NCBI GenBank assembly: GCA_963922205.1 | Contig: CAWUHX010000081.1 | Location: 62,001 to 126,000, forward strand | DNA from: Romanomermis culicivorax | Lineage: Eukaryota; Nematoda; Enoplea; Mermithida; Mermithidae | Length of the DNA: 64,000 bases | Direction: 5' to 3' | Shown here: in pieces, positions 24,701 through 36,720 of the stretch | Layout of the letters: the number at the start of each line of letters is the position of its first letter | How positions within the stretch are numbered: the first letter of the stretch is position 1 | Position numbers and translations under genes: made by a program | Notes under the pieces: model-generated | Seen by the model: the letters and a program-made list of their open reading frames with translations, nothing else | Databases searched by the model: none | Told to the model about the DNA's origin: nothing

Positions 24701-27700
24701 ATATCTAACTCATAACTATAAGATAATTGATAAATCCACAAATTTTTGAACCTACTTCAACTTCATATAAAAAGAATTCTCTGGATTAATGATCCATCGA
24801 ACCCATTCTGGTTGAATGCTGTCGATATCCATACAAAAAATACAGCGCTTCGTAAGTAAACACAAAAATCAACAGATTTAAAGGGAAAATTCAATCGTTC
24901 AGGTACGAATAAATCTGGAAATTTGACACGAACGGCATCAGAGGAGGAAAATAATGACGAAATCTACATCTAACACATTATTATTGTACCCACGTGCATC
25001 TACCCTCAGAGTGAATTGTTCCCAGAAATGAGGATAGTGTGGTAGTGGCGAGCTGCATGCAAAAACGGAAGTAACCAACTAACAATGTGCGCGTATATAC
25101 GATCGAAATAGGCCTCAAAAAAGAATGATCATTTTGATTGACAAAAGAAAACACTAATTATATATGGACGGAAGGTCATACGGACAAAAAGTTTCATATA
25201 CAGATGATTTCTGCATGTTATGTAAGTGGTCATGTGAAAAGACGGTGATGAATAAGCAAATGTGCAGATGCTTGCGATGATTTGCTTAGTCAAGTATAAT
25301 TGAAATTCAAAATCAATCGGTTTAAAGCTATACATGCAGGTGGGGGAGGGTTTGGGAAGTATTGACCCCAACAGATTTCCATCGGCGTCGAGCAGATTCT
25401 TGGTGACCACCAGCACATTTGTCATTCCCAAAAATGATTGAGAAGATGAAGAATGAAAATGAACAAGAGTGAAGAGAAAATCGTCATAAAAATGAAAATG
25501 ACACTGTAGTTAAACGACCTTTCTAATGAAGCATACTTGATTTCAAAAAAGTAACATTGAAACTTTTAAAAATGCTGTCCAAGCAAATAATTTCACATAT
25601 TCGATTAATATAGGTTGAAGAATATGCTGCTTGGATCTTAGGAGACCATTCTTTTTGTTATCACAAACGAAAAAAAATTCTATCCCACCCCTTGTACTGG
25701 CTGACCCCTGAACCCTATGCTGTGCATAATAAAACAATCATTGTAAGACAACGGTTACAAAGGATAACGAAAAACTGGTATTTAATTTAAACCAGACTTG
25801 GTTAAGGAGTCTACCATGGACCTGCCCGAATTTCGTCGATAGGTAAGGAAATCGATTGGGATGCAGAAGCGCTACCTAGTGCACGAGGGCTACCGTAGTC
25901 ACAAGCGCTACCAAATTAGAAAAAAACGCCGTATACACTTTGTGTTGAAAGTGGTTTTATCATGCATCGTGTTTATGAAACAATGACGGTTGGACAACAA
26001 AATGGTCCTGTTCAACAACAAAATCCGAAAATCCCTCAAAAAAATAAAATCCACAGAAATGGTCATCGATGCGACCATCCTGTTACAATAACAAAATGCG
26101 GCACACCATGTTATTGTCGACCTGGTATTACAGTATAAGACAATGTTTTATGCAAAAAATATTAACAATGACCTAATGAAGACGGTGATAGTGATAAAAT
26201 CATCAAATCATAGACAGAAGTTCAGGAATCAGAAAAAAACAAGATACCAGACCGGACAGCATTTCTTTACTTGCATCGTGCACAATGGACACGGAAAACT
26301 GTCTTAAGAATTAAATTAAAAAAATCGATGGTTCAATGCGATTATGTCAATTTAGATAATCGTATTCACAATGCGCGCTTGAATTTTATTCAAATTACGG
26401 TTGATCTTTGGCAGATCAATAATTTTGATGTCAATGCTTCACAGGTTAATGTTTTAAAATTTTTGATGCACAAAATTCATCATTTTTTGCGTTATATGCA
26501 TCATTTAGTGGTTAAAAAATTGCGTTTTGTTTTTCATGATGATAACTTGTAAGATATAATATGAAAAAATTTGATTCATAATCGTCCCTATTTTCGCGAT
26601 GAATGCAGAGGCAAAACGAGTGCGAAAATTCTGCTTCAACACACAACGTATATAGAATATTTTTTTCCAATTTGGTAGCGCTTCCGACTATGGTAGCGCT
26701 CGTGCACTAGGTAGCGCCCGTGCACCATACCCAAGGAAATCAAGGTTACATTATTGAGCCTGCACAGATGCTTGAACATGGAGGCAAAATATTTTACGGT
26801 TCCTTGTTCAATGTGTGGCATGCTTTTTTAGTCATCTTGGGGCCCCGGGTCCCACGAAACTTGGAAATATGTCTGGAAATTTCAAGTCTAGGAAACGTTT
26901 TGGCTCCTAAAAATTTTGATTTATATATTTACACGCTAGTAAATTATTACTAACATATAAAGATATGAAAATTCATTGAGTCCAACCAGAATCAACATTT
27001 GGATACGTTGCTTCGCTCGCAAAAATGCCACAGCAGTTGGTCCACAAAAACTCGTTTCAACCCGGTGATTTCGCCAAAAAACGAAAAGGTTGAGTTTTAA
27101 GTAATTTGCTGCCGTATCTTTTATATTTTTTGGAAATATAGTTTTGAACAGTCATTTTTGAACGCGTACCAACCAAGTGATTGAATATCCGTATAACTTA
27201 ATTACAGTCAACAGTGCGTTACGAGCCTATACTTATTCAATTACAGATATTTGGCTCCTAAAAAATTGGGCCTAGGATTTGGCTCGTGATTTTCAAACAA
27301 AAAAAACCTGATATGTGAGATGTCATAATATCAAAAAATTCCGGGATGACAACTTTTATAATCCCACAAGCTTCTACAATCAGAGGACATTCACACGGGT
27401 AGCAGCTGTTGAAGGACGTATGTGTCACTTCAAATTGATTCGATAAAGAAGTGATTGATAAAAGTACTCGCAGTAAGATTCAGTTTAAAACACGAATTGC
27501 AATATATTGTGTAACTGTAATTTGGAATTTTAAAATTCGCTAAATCGATGACCCAATTAAATATGAGTCATGCCAATAACTTTTCATTGAGTCTATAGAC
27601 AGGAAGATTCGTGAAGCTATCTTCTGTATCTATCATCACTGAGGACTAATTATGAAATTTTACCCTAGTTCACTTGGCTCAACTTCCACGATAATTGGCC

Positions 27701-27821
27701 CATTCGTCGTGCGCTCCTTGGTAACGGCTAAATTTTCCATCACAGGACCGTAGTGGTAAGGGACGCCGACGAACCCTGGCCACGGTATTCTTTGTTGGGC
27801 AAAATCTTGAAAAACGGCCAT
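18783..27821 (-). CDS. Unrecognised Pro/Met-rich protein with C-terminal membrane anchor
   Basis: The gene model comes from splice sites and reading frame. Exons are 27664-27821 (start codon at 27821, ATGGCC context), 24756-24818, 24140-24263, 23511-23639, 22661-22785, 21701-21878, 20375-20601, 20067-20322 and 18783-19109. All junctions are GT/AG and phases agree, giving 528 aa. The family is not recognised. Residues about 1-260 are of mixed composition; about 260-425 are rich in Pro, Met, Gly and Phe (PMPMP, MPPLP, PPPMFGMPPPPH). A basic run KKLKKKKMKRR lies near residue 350. The last about 24 residues form one hydrophobic helix (VLWIIIGIVLVGLILG...) ending the protein, preceded by two Cys. 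This suggests a tail-anchored or type II topology with a long cytosolic Pro-rich arm. The first exon is the least certain: translation could instead begin at an ATG at 24832, extending exon 2 (24756-24832). Confidence 0.6.
19110..20066. other. Intron of the Pro/Met-rich gene, no further feature
   Basis: AT-rich intron DNA. Short ORFs here are not supported by splice sites or composition. The introns at 20602-21700 and 22786-23510 were read too and likewise show nothing I can name. Confidence 0.4.
25326..25731. mobile_element. Second copy of the 395-bp inverted-repeat element
   Basis: It aligns along its length with the element at 1778-2172: the ATACATGCAGGTGGGGG start, AAGCATACTTGATTxCAAAA, AATATAGGTTGAAGAATATG and the final GCTGTGCAT. 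The termini are degraded and no clear target duplication remains, so this is an older copy. It lies in the long first intron of the Pro/Met-rich gene. Confidence 0.65.
25962..26138 (+). CDS. Small Gln/Asn-rich, Cys-containing ORF inside the GCGCTACC element
   Basis: 58 codons from ATG to TAA. The N-terminal half is Gln/Asn/Pro-rich and the C-terminal part has four Cys and two His in a short span (RCDHP...KCGTPCYCRPG). The composition looks more protein-like than neighbouring frames, but no family is recognised and expression is unknown. It may be a remnant of a protein once carried by the element or a chance ORF. Confidence 0.25.
   Translation: MHRVYETMTVGQQNGPVQQQNPKIPQKNKIHRNGHRCDHPVTITKCGTPCYCRPGITV
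26271..26552 (+). CDS. 93-codon ORF inside the GCGCTACC element
   Basis: Encodes a basic, His/Asn-rich peptide without recognisable domain (segments such as IHNARLNFIQITVDLW and FLMHKIHHFLRYMHH). Same strand as the 58-codon ORF upstream but separated by about 130 bp with stops. No transposase signature. Reported because it is the longest ORF of the element. Confidence 0.2.
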   Translation: MHRAQWTRKTVLRIKLKKSMVQCDYVNLDNRIHNARLNFIQITVDLWQINNFDVNASQVNVLKFLMHKIHHFLRYMHHLVVKKLRFVFHDDNL

Positions 27822-27824
27822 CCA

Positions 27825-30572
27825 CTTTGAAATATTGTAAGACAAAACTGATGAAATTACGCAAAATATGCATGCACAGATATGGGCGACAGCAAAGAAA
27901 ACTGTTTTTAGAAACAAACGCAAGCAAACGAGACGACTTGCTAAACACTCGCCAAGGTCAATAATCGCCAATCGAAGTAACATTGACCTTTTAGTTTCCG
28001 TACACTGAAGGCAGTATTTGCCGAAGTTACAGTAAGTCTGTACTCGGTACGTATGTTTCGGTAGTTCCTACAATCGATGCATGCATATGAAACATTCGCA
28101 TAACTGACGAAAATATATATCCACATAGATTAGAAGTGAAGGAAATTACAAGAAAGTTCGTGAAAAATAAAAAGCAAACGATAGCGCAATTGCAGACGAG
28201 AGTCACGAATGAATGCAGCATTCAAAAACAAAGAGTTAAACAGAGGCACGTAAATTTGAATTTCGACAGTCGTTCAGAATTTACATGCTATACACGAAAT
28301 AATATACAATAATGATGTGAAATATACGCGCGCTAAGATTTGTATGTACAGAATTTTGGCTCCCCCTATCATCTATAGTCTATGGGTGGGATAACAAAAT
28401 ATGCATCTTCATTCGACCAATTTTCTGGCCCTGTTTTCTTTACATAACTTCAGCCCATTTACATTGGAACGATAGACGCAACTAAAACAAAGAATGTGAG
28501 TTCGATTTGACAAGCAATTTTCAAGTAAAGACTGCGGAAAAACGCTAAATTTCCTTATGACAACTGGGATGCTAAACTGCTAAAGTCAAGGAAAGCTTTT
28601 GACTTGAAAAGAACTTTATCCTGAGTGGTACTTTGAACATTTAAGCAGGTTATTGAAGGAAATTTTCCGTTGTTCTGTTTGCCGCTCGTGAGCGAGAACT
28701 TTTTTCCATAAATTACGGTAATAACCTTGCTATATAGTTTTTTACTGTTCTACTTAGTTTGAGGGGATTGTTGCATCTATCAATTCAGAATAGCTAAACT
28801 ATAATATTAGCGATATTTTAGAACGCAGGAAAATGAATCTTTTCAATGATTTTTCAAATATTATTGACGGGCCGGATGCACCTTTTTGACAGAATTGAAT
28901 CTTCATTCAAAAAAATTGACGGATCCGCTGTCCTGTATTCGAATCCGACGCAGTTTTCTAGAGTTTTCTAGATCCAGATCCAAATCGTGAATGAAATCAA
29001 AGTGTAAGAATTCATACTTCTTTTCAGCTCAGTAGTTATTATGATAATCATTGAAATGTGAAGCAAATTTGAGCAAGAACTCAAAATGTAATCGGCTTTT
29101 TTGCATGTCTCAATCTGCAACATGCAGGAAGACCAGGGAAAGTCTGCATTGAATAAGTTTTTCCTGCACCAAGTAATGAATACGAATTTATAATACTTTA
29201 GGTTTGGATTATCAGCCGGAAAACTATGGTATTAAATAAGGGACGGAAAAATTGTGAGAAAAAAATCAATGACATCGAATTCCTCGCAATCGGAAAATTC
29301 CATTTTTCTCTGTTTTTTGATGGAAAGTGTCAAATTTCACCCACTTTAATATAAAAGACATGGCAAATTCATCAAAGTAATCAGGGATGATTGGGGAATG
29401 AAACTACACTTCTTTTTGCCTGTGTTTCAGCTGAACTGTACTGAATATTACAGATTACGGCCGACGCAGAGCGATGAAGAAATCTGTGATTTTGGCTCTC
29501 TAAATCGCATCCCAAATACACCTTTACACTAAAAATTTTTCCGCACGGCCAAAAAATGCACACTGTGCATAAAAAAGCAGCTACTTTGGACTATTATTTC
29601 ATTCAGGAAGTAAAACTACATTTATAAAGTCAACAAAAACGGAGACCTACGATGTAACTTGTTTTCTACATCAAAAACTGATCATCAAAGTAATCAGGGA
29701 AAACTGATCAAAGTTCACATCCTACCAGAAATCGTCTAAATGATGATACAGTTGAAAAATTAATATTCTTCAAGAATAATTTGGCTACAGTTTGTAAGGA
29801 AATTTTGAAAAAATCCATGCAAATGTAAATTAATATGAATTTATGCATGACTCGACATGATATGATCCGAATTCGCAGATCAGAAGTCATTTATTCCAGA
29901 CCGATTTGCTTCAAGATATTGGAACGCCTTGTTTTTCTATAAAGGTCTATCCCCATGCTTTATTATCCTTCAATCTAAACCATAAAATTTCGAGTAAAGC
30001 CAATTTTTGTTGATGATGAATTGAAAATCAAAATTTATCGGCTAGAATTTTTTTTTGTAGATTTAACAAACCAGTAGTATGTAGTTCTCTCCTTTTTTAT
30101 GCAACTAGGCGACATCGTGAACTTCATTACATAGAGAATTTTTCAGTTCCTTCGAGCTTTGGTAGCAGAAATAGTCATTTTTGTGGAAAAAACAAGTAAT
30201 TAAACCATTTTTATCATCTAATTTTTAACATTTTAAAAATTGTTAGAAAGTGTAAAATGTAAATAGAAAGAGCATTTTAATACCACATTATAGAGCATTG
30301 TATAACGCATCTAAAGGATGTTGAACCACAAAGTTACTTGGCGCCTAGGTCGATACATCTCAAGTCTTGTATTTTTTTTCATCGACGAGTTTTTATCCTG
30401 AAAGAGCAAAATAAAGCATGCACAAAAATCAACTTTAAGACGACCCTAAAAAAATAATTTACGCCGGAAACGATATTATGCAATTAAATAAGCACGACCT
30501 ACATTTAAAATAATGATTAACACATTTTATATGAATTGAAAAATATATAGTAAGGAAAATAAGGTTCTTAAT
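27825..30572. other. Gene-poor AT-rich DNA upstream of the Pro/Met-rich gene
   Basis: No gene, RNA gene or bounded element could be supported in these 2.7 kb. Short ORFs are scattered and lack splice or family support. The left part should contain the promoter or trans-splice region of the Pro/Met-rich gene: TTTCAAAG, three bases before the ATG at 27821, would fit a splice-leader acceptor. Confidence 0.35.
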
Positions 30573-31662
30573 TCAAAAATTAATCACAGGTTTATCAAGC
30601 TTACTAATTTTGACAATCTTATGCTTCAGAAAGTAATTCTCAAAAGCTTTTTGGTCCATGATTTCAACAAGTCGAAGCATAGTTTTTTGCATATTTTTCC
30701 TAAACAACTTCCAATTATCTATCAAACTATCATTCTTTTCATACCGTTGTCTCGTCAGCCATATACAATTTTGTGCCATATATAAGACAATATTGGCCAC
30801 AGTCAGTTGTTCCTCACTACAAGAATCTAGTTTCAAACCAACGACAAAATTGAGTATATCTAAATTCAAATTTTTATAAATTTTTTTCAACAGTTGTACA
30901 ATCTTTACCCAAAAATCTGTCAATCTTGGACATAAGACTATTGCGTGCAAAACATCTTCTCTACAGGACTCATTTTGTGATATACAAAATTTACAGTTTG
31001 GATCTTGGTAGTTATTTATATGATTAATTTTGGATCTAGCTAGAAGTAGCCGGTGTACAATTGCAAAATGAAGGTTTCTTGTACCACCATCCAAAAATTT
31101 GCACTTTGATAAGCTTAAAAGTTTATTTATATCCAATAAACTTTCATTTAAATTTATTACCCAATAGGACATTGGCTTTTCATTGGTCAGATTTCCTTCT
31201 CTAATACAAAAATACAACAGTTTTGTGGTTACTTTATTCAAACTGATCACTTGATTATTCAAGATAACTTCATTTTTATCCCTGTATCTGAGACCAGTTT
31301 TAATTTCTGCTAATCTATTTTTTTGTACAATTCTGGAACATTTAGTGTGTTCAATCGCCTTTTAGAAGCATTCCTAACTTTTTCATGAAAGTATTCAAAA
31401 ATTTGCATGTCTGTCATTTTCAACCTTCTGTATATAAGTAAAAGCATCAAGCTCATGGCTTCAATTTTCGCAGGAACATCAGTAAGATTTATGCCTCCCA
31501 ATTCTACAGGTAGTTTTAACGTTTTAATTGCAACAAAACTCCTTTGGCTAGATGTTGCCCGAATGAAACTTGCAGAAGACCGTTCAATGTTTTTTACAAA
31601 ACCTGGTGAGACATTACAAAAAATGGATGCATACCATAACTTGGAGAGATAGTATGTATCAA

Positions 31663-33162
31663 TTATTTTTGCTCGTGCATAATAGGATCATTGAAACTAA
31701 TAGTTTTTGTTTTAATCTCCTCAAATTCATGAGAAATACCATTAAGGTTTTCTAGATTGCTAGTGCCTGGTTTATCGAAATGGATTTCATAAATTTTAAG
31801 CTTTTCTACAATAAATTCTTTATAAATATCGGGAACCTGAATATTTACAGCATTTCCAAAATGTAAAATTTTTGTCTTTGCTTTTTTTAGAGTTGCACCA
31901 CTAATCTTTTCGAACATTTCATATATTCGAAAGATTCTTTGTACGGATTGAAAATCTCCAACAAAGAAGTTTGTGTCATCAGCATAATTGCATAGTTTTG
32001 GTTGGCTTAAAATTTTTATTCCATTAACTAAATTATCCCTTCTAATAAAATTACAAAGTACCTCAGAAGCCAAAACATAGATTAAAGCTGAAAGCGGACA
32101 ACCTTGCCTAATTCCTCGACTGATTTTAAAAGGGAATGTTTCATAACCATTAATCAATAAAGACGAAGTTACATATCCACTTTTGTATATCATTTTTATC
32201 CACCTTATGAATTTTGAACTAAAATTAAAATACTCTAATGTTCGAAATACAAAATGCCATTCTATTATATCAAAAGCAAACATTTGATCAATTGAAAGTA
32301 AAATTCCAGTTAGGTATTTCTCATTTACATAATTGATTACATTGTAAATGACAGTCAAGCCATCTCTAATGTCTCTTCCTTGTACTGCACATGTTTGATT
32401 TTGATGAACAATTTTAGGCATAACTTTTTTAAGACGATTAACTAGAATTTTAGCGAAAATTTTATACTCAACATTTAACATGGAAATTGGTTTCCAATTG
32501 CTTCTCTCAGTTTTGTCACTATTGTTTCCTTTATAAATTCGAGAAATGATACTGTGATTCATAGACTCACAAAATTTACTCTCTTTAAACATAGTCATGT
32601 AAACATTTTTTAAAACAGGAACTAGTTGATCCAAAAATTTTAGATAAAATTCTATAGGGGGACCATCGCTACCTGGAGACTTTCCCTCTTTAAAGGATTT
32701 TATAGCAAGTTTTACTTCAGTTTCAGAGATGTCTTTTTCAAAATCTTGATTGTCACTTTTGTCTACTGTATTAGGAGGCTTGACATCAAAAAAAGAACTC
32801 TTCTCATTTGTTTCCTCAATAGTTGATGTAAAATGAGTACAATACTGATTATTGAATTCGCTCAAGACTTCCAACTGATCTTCCAAAAGAGTATCATCTT
32901 GCTTTTTAATGCTAGATATTATTCTATTTTCAGCAGATCTCTTTTGCAACATTTTTGCTGTTGCAAGAGAAACTCTATCGGAGAGAATATGTTGGTAATG
33001 TGTTTTCCTTAATTTCGCTTTAATATCAGATTTAGTTAAAATTTTAAGTTTATTTTCACTCTCTTTCAAAGATTTCAAAAATTCAAGATTTCCTGGTCTT
33101 CCCCTTATTCTGTCTTGGAGCATATTTATCCTGCTCTCAAGTTTTATTTTCTTCTGACACAT
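31663..33162 (-). pseudogene. LINE reverse transcriptase fragment
   Basis: A 499-codon open stretch holding the RT core. Fingers motif SPGSDGPPIEFY, palm motif A in the form SIDQMFAFDIIEW, motif B region GIRQGCPLSALIY and catalytic motif C YADD (about 32000-31985) are all visible. Upstream the endonuclease link is broken by stops; downstream the reading frame shifts before the GGINLTD region (31500). Part of the dead LINE, not a host gene. Confidence 0.85.
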
Positions 33163-33535
33163 AATTTTTTGTTGTTGTATTTTAATTCAGACAAATTACC
33201 ATTTGAAATCAACTTTAAAATTTCCCCATTTATCCAGCGAATTTTCAGCCAGACACACTATTTACTCTATTCAAAGGCTTTAAAAAAGTACTTTTGATCA
33301 ACTCATTCAAATTTTGATCTTTTGTTTCTAAAAGACTTACATCCATTTTCCAAAAAGATGGAGCAATTTTAACATCAAAAAAATTTGTGTTAAATTTGAT
33401 AACAAAACATTTATGATCACTAACTGTAAAATCAATTACACTGTGTGATTTATAAGAATCAGCAAGTAGTCGACTTGAATAAATTCTATCTGTTCGAGAA
33501 CCAGTTTTATGAGCGTGTGAAACATGGGTGAACAA

Positions 33536-34492
33536 CTTTAACTTTGATGATGATGATGATTTTATTTTGCAACGGCACTAGGCAATGTTAGGAGAATATA
33601 ATAAAATAATCGAATAAGTTAAATAAATATGGAATAAATATGCAGTACATTTACGAATATGCTGTGCTTGGTCAAAAAAGCATGTAGCTCTTACAGTTGA
33701 CCAAAATTGAACTTATCCAATTTAGAGCAAAAAATTTTACTATTTATAGATGCTATTATCGATTCAGGCAGTTTATTCCAAATAGGAATAACTCTATTTG
33801 TATACATAGAAGTATTTCTTGATATCAGTCCTTGGAATATCTGTTTTTAACTTCCAATTGTGGTTGGACCGGGTCTGAGAATGTGTAATGGTGCAGAAAT
33901 CACTCAATTTTACATCTACTTCATGGTATATTATCTTATATAATATAAAATAACCAAATCATTCAAACGCCTTCTACTTTCAAGTGTCTTTAACTTTAAT
34001 GTAGTTAAATGATCATTATAAGAAAGCTCAGGATAGTTGAGAACCCTTTTTGTGAAGTATTTCTGTACTTTTTCAATGACTCTGATGTTCTTAGTTGAGT
34101 GGGGTGACCAGATGGTAGTTGCATATTCCAGAATAGGTCTGACGTATGTTTTGTATGCATTAGTCAGTAAAAATTTATCTTTGCTTACAAATCGACGAAA
34201 TATAAGATATAATCTGTAGTAAGCATTCTTTATAATATGGCCTATATGTTCATCAAATTTAAAATTTTTGGTTAAAAAAATACCAAGATCTTTAACATAA
34301 TTGTCAGTATCTTCAATTATTCTATCGTCAATTTTGTATTTCTTCATTTAGTTATCAAATCCAAAATGCATTACCTTACTTTTGGAAGTAAAGAGAGTTA
34401 GTTGAGATCTTTCAGACCATCTAACAATAGATTCTAGAAATTTTTGAAGGTCCCCACTGTTTTCAGTACAGCTAAAGATTTTTCTATCATCA
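33536..34492 (-). mobile_element. 957-bp 5'-truncated Jockey/CR1-like LINE inserted in the LINE endonuclease
   Basis: Flanked by a perfect 8-bp duplication GTGAACAA (33528-33535 and 34493-34500). Read on the minus strand, the insert starts within an RT motif C of the form FTDD. It continues through the RT thumb region (with an in-frame TAA at 34348-34350) and a typical C-terminal domain (RPILEYATTIWSP, KVQKYFTKRV), then ends in an ATC-repeat tail (33545-33559). Removing the insert rejoins the endonuclease reading frame across the target. This shows the order of events: Tx1-like LINE first, Jockey-like copy later. Confidence 0.9.
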
Positions 34493-35299
34493 GTGAACAA
34501 AAACAGACTTACTTCAGGTGATCGTGGGTTATGAAATCTAAAAACATCTAAAAGATTCAATTTATTTTTAATCAACTCATAAAATATCGGCACCAGTTTC
34601 TTCTTGCTTAGAATTTCTTAAAGAATTTCGATCCAGATCTCTATTTTCAACAAAATTAAAATCACCTAGTACTAAAATTTCATCATAATGTCGAAAATTA
34701 GTCGAAATGTCCTGGTAGAGTTTCTCATAGAACGGGTTTCTTTGGGTTTCATTTGCTGGAGCATAAAGTACCAATATATAAAAAACTTTTTTCTCAACTT
34801 TGCAGATAAATGCAAAAGCTCGACCCTTAATTTCAAAAATTTTTCTCTCAATTTTCAGTCTGGAGGAAAGATTCACTAACAAAGCTATTCCTGCAGAATG
34901 TTCCAAAGGTGAAAACGACAATTTAGTTACAAAACTTTTACCAAAAGTATTCCTGAACATGAAGGAATCTCATGATTCTTATAGTGCATTTCCTGTATTT
35001 CTAAAATATCAAAATTTTTGCTTTGTTCATAAATTTGACAAATTTTCAAGTCATTTATAGTCAGCCCTGTACAGTTTAATGTGGCCACCTGTAAAGCCTT
35101 ACTCATTTAAGATCTTAAATATGACAGGCTCTACAGGGGTATTCAAGTACTGGGCTCAAAAGAACAATGCATTACCAAATTAATTAGTATGATGCTTACT
35201 TTCCTTATTTTCAGGCAACAAGTTATCAGCACTGCATTTACCATTTTTTGACATTGTAATTTTCATTGTTTTTATTTCACTGGCATATTTTTCTTTTTC

Positions 35300-36720
35300 A
35301 TCATATTGTCTCGCAGTTTAGTCAACAATTTTCCAAATGCATTTGTTCCCTATTTGCTCCTATCAGTAACGTTCTTATGGTCACGAGATAATCCAATTCC
35401 CCACTATCGATCATAAGGGCTAGTTTTGACTAATTCTTTCGGCACAGATTGGAAAAGTGACAATCGTTGGGCCTTGTTTTCTTCATATTTGTATGGATTC
35501 ACTTCCAATAACTTTCCTGCTGCGAAATCGTACCAAGGACAGTCGACAGCGTCATTCCATTTTAAAACTATTGCCAATTCATTTAGCTGTGGCGGCCATT
35601 TTTATATTTTGTATATCGTTCATTTCATCTGTTAATCCAAGTTTTGCCACTTTATGGTAAAATAGGTAATGTTCCATCGTGTTAAAAGACAAACTGCCAG
35701 CCATAAAAGAACAATGATAACGATTAGAGAATGTTGTATTCTTCATATAAAAGGGCACGAAATCATAAGATGACTCGGCTGATGATAACATTGGCCAATT
35801 TTCATGTTCAGGTGGTGTGTTTTCATTGGTGACTACATAAGGAATTGTAACATCCATTTGGTCGATATCATTATCTATTATGCTAATTCCTGCTAAATGT
35901 TCAGTTCCACCATCATTTTCATTCTCCTCCATTTCAATTTCATTAACTCGTTCGCCACTGACCACATTTGAGTAGCTGTTAAAGTTTGGTAATGGATGTG
36001 GTAAGTTATCTTCTGCTACATTAGAGTCCTTTTTAAGATGTCCTTCTTTCATAAATCGCTTGCGATATAAAGCCATACTATGGTACCACAGTTTCAATTT
36101 TATGGGCCTAATCATGCTGGTGGTTTGGCACCAGACGTAGCCATAGTATGATTGGCTGGTAAAATAATTTTGATCATTCTGACGTTGCATTTAGTTAATT
36201 TACATTCTGGCATGATGGCAAATTTTGAATCATTATCTGCAGCAATTTTAAGTCCTGGGAATTTCTCCACGAGTCAAAGTTCGACTTCCTCATAGCTAAT
36301 GACTTTTGGAATCATTCGTCCAGTAATATCTCCAAGTTGCAATATTCTTGTAAATTCGGGTTCATGTGGTTTTTTAGGTGTCAATTTGATGTTGAATATA
36401 TTAATTTTTTTTCTGACTGCTTCATCAGGATCCTTTTCTGTAGCGAAGAAAAATTTTAACCTACTATTATTAATTAGTTCGACATTTTCGGGCATACAAA
36501 CCCCAGGGTTATTATTTTCAAAGTTCTCAAAAATATCATATAGTGATTTTTCTCGGAATAAGGCATTACCAATTTGAATGTAAGCCGTTATTTTCCTTTC
36601 CATGGTAAATTTTGTCAATTGCAAATTTGCATACACATGCAGTCCCATACTGCCACTACTGCTGGCCACCATAAATTCGATCGATGCAAAATCTCGCAAA
36701 TTCGCTGTCCAATAAGTAAA
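35300..36720 (-). pseudogene. NADAR-domain pseudogene
   Basis: The minus-strand segment 35750-35300 resembles the NADAR (YbiA-like) fold, whose known members handle ADP-ribose or riboflavin-pathway metabolites. Visible are FSNRYHCSF followed by MEHYLFYHK, then AxGKLLEVNPYKYEENKAQ, then LVKTSPYDR-stop-WGIGLS and GTNAFGKLLTKLRDN. The domain is broken by a frameshift near 35575 and by TAG codons after SPYDR and before GTNAFG. A long acidic linker precedes it (35760-36050). Further upstream is an unrecognised ORF (36274-36699), which reads on past a TGA. No introns are apparent, which would fit a retrocopy or degenerated transposon cargo. The joining of the upstream part to NADAR is inference. 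Confidence 0.7.

Larger units (their letters stand above)
25854..26732. mobile_element. 879-bp element with GCGCTACC words at both ends
   Basis: The left end (25859-25912) repeats GCGCTACC/GGCTACC and CTAGTGCACGAG; the right end (26665-26730) is the inverted set (GGTAGCGC three times, CTCGTGCACTAG). The direct repeat AAGGAAATC flanks it (25845-25853 and 26733-26741), consistent with an 8-bp target duplication plus one chance base. It lies in the first intron of the Pro/Met-rich gene model. Two small plus-strand ORFs lie inside. Confidence 0.7.
30573..35106 (-). mobile_element. Degenerate Tx1/L1-like LINE, interrupted by another LINE
   Basis: Minus-strand order is an AP-type endonuclease (35106-34501 and 33527-33245), reverse transcriptase (33162-31663) and a C-terminal zinc-knuckle-like domain (31640-30573, with CKFC...H...C). 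The endonuclease start reads VATLNCTG and later has GDFNF and SDHK motifs. The RT has GSDGPPIEFY, RGIRQGCPLSALIY and NYADD. No ORF1 was found upstream. Frameshifts and stops (near 34960, in 33163-33245 and around 31660) make it inactive. The clade is assigned from motif style only. Confidence 0.8.
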
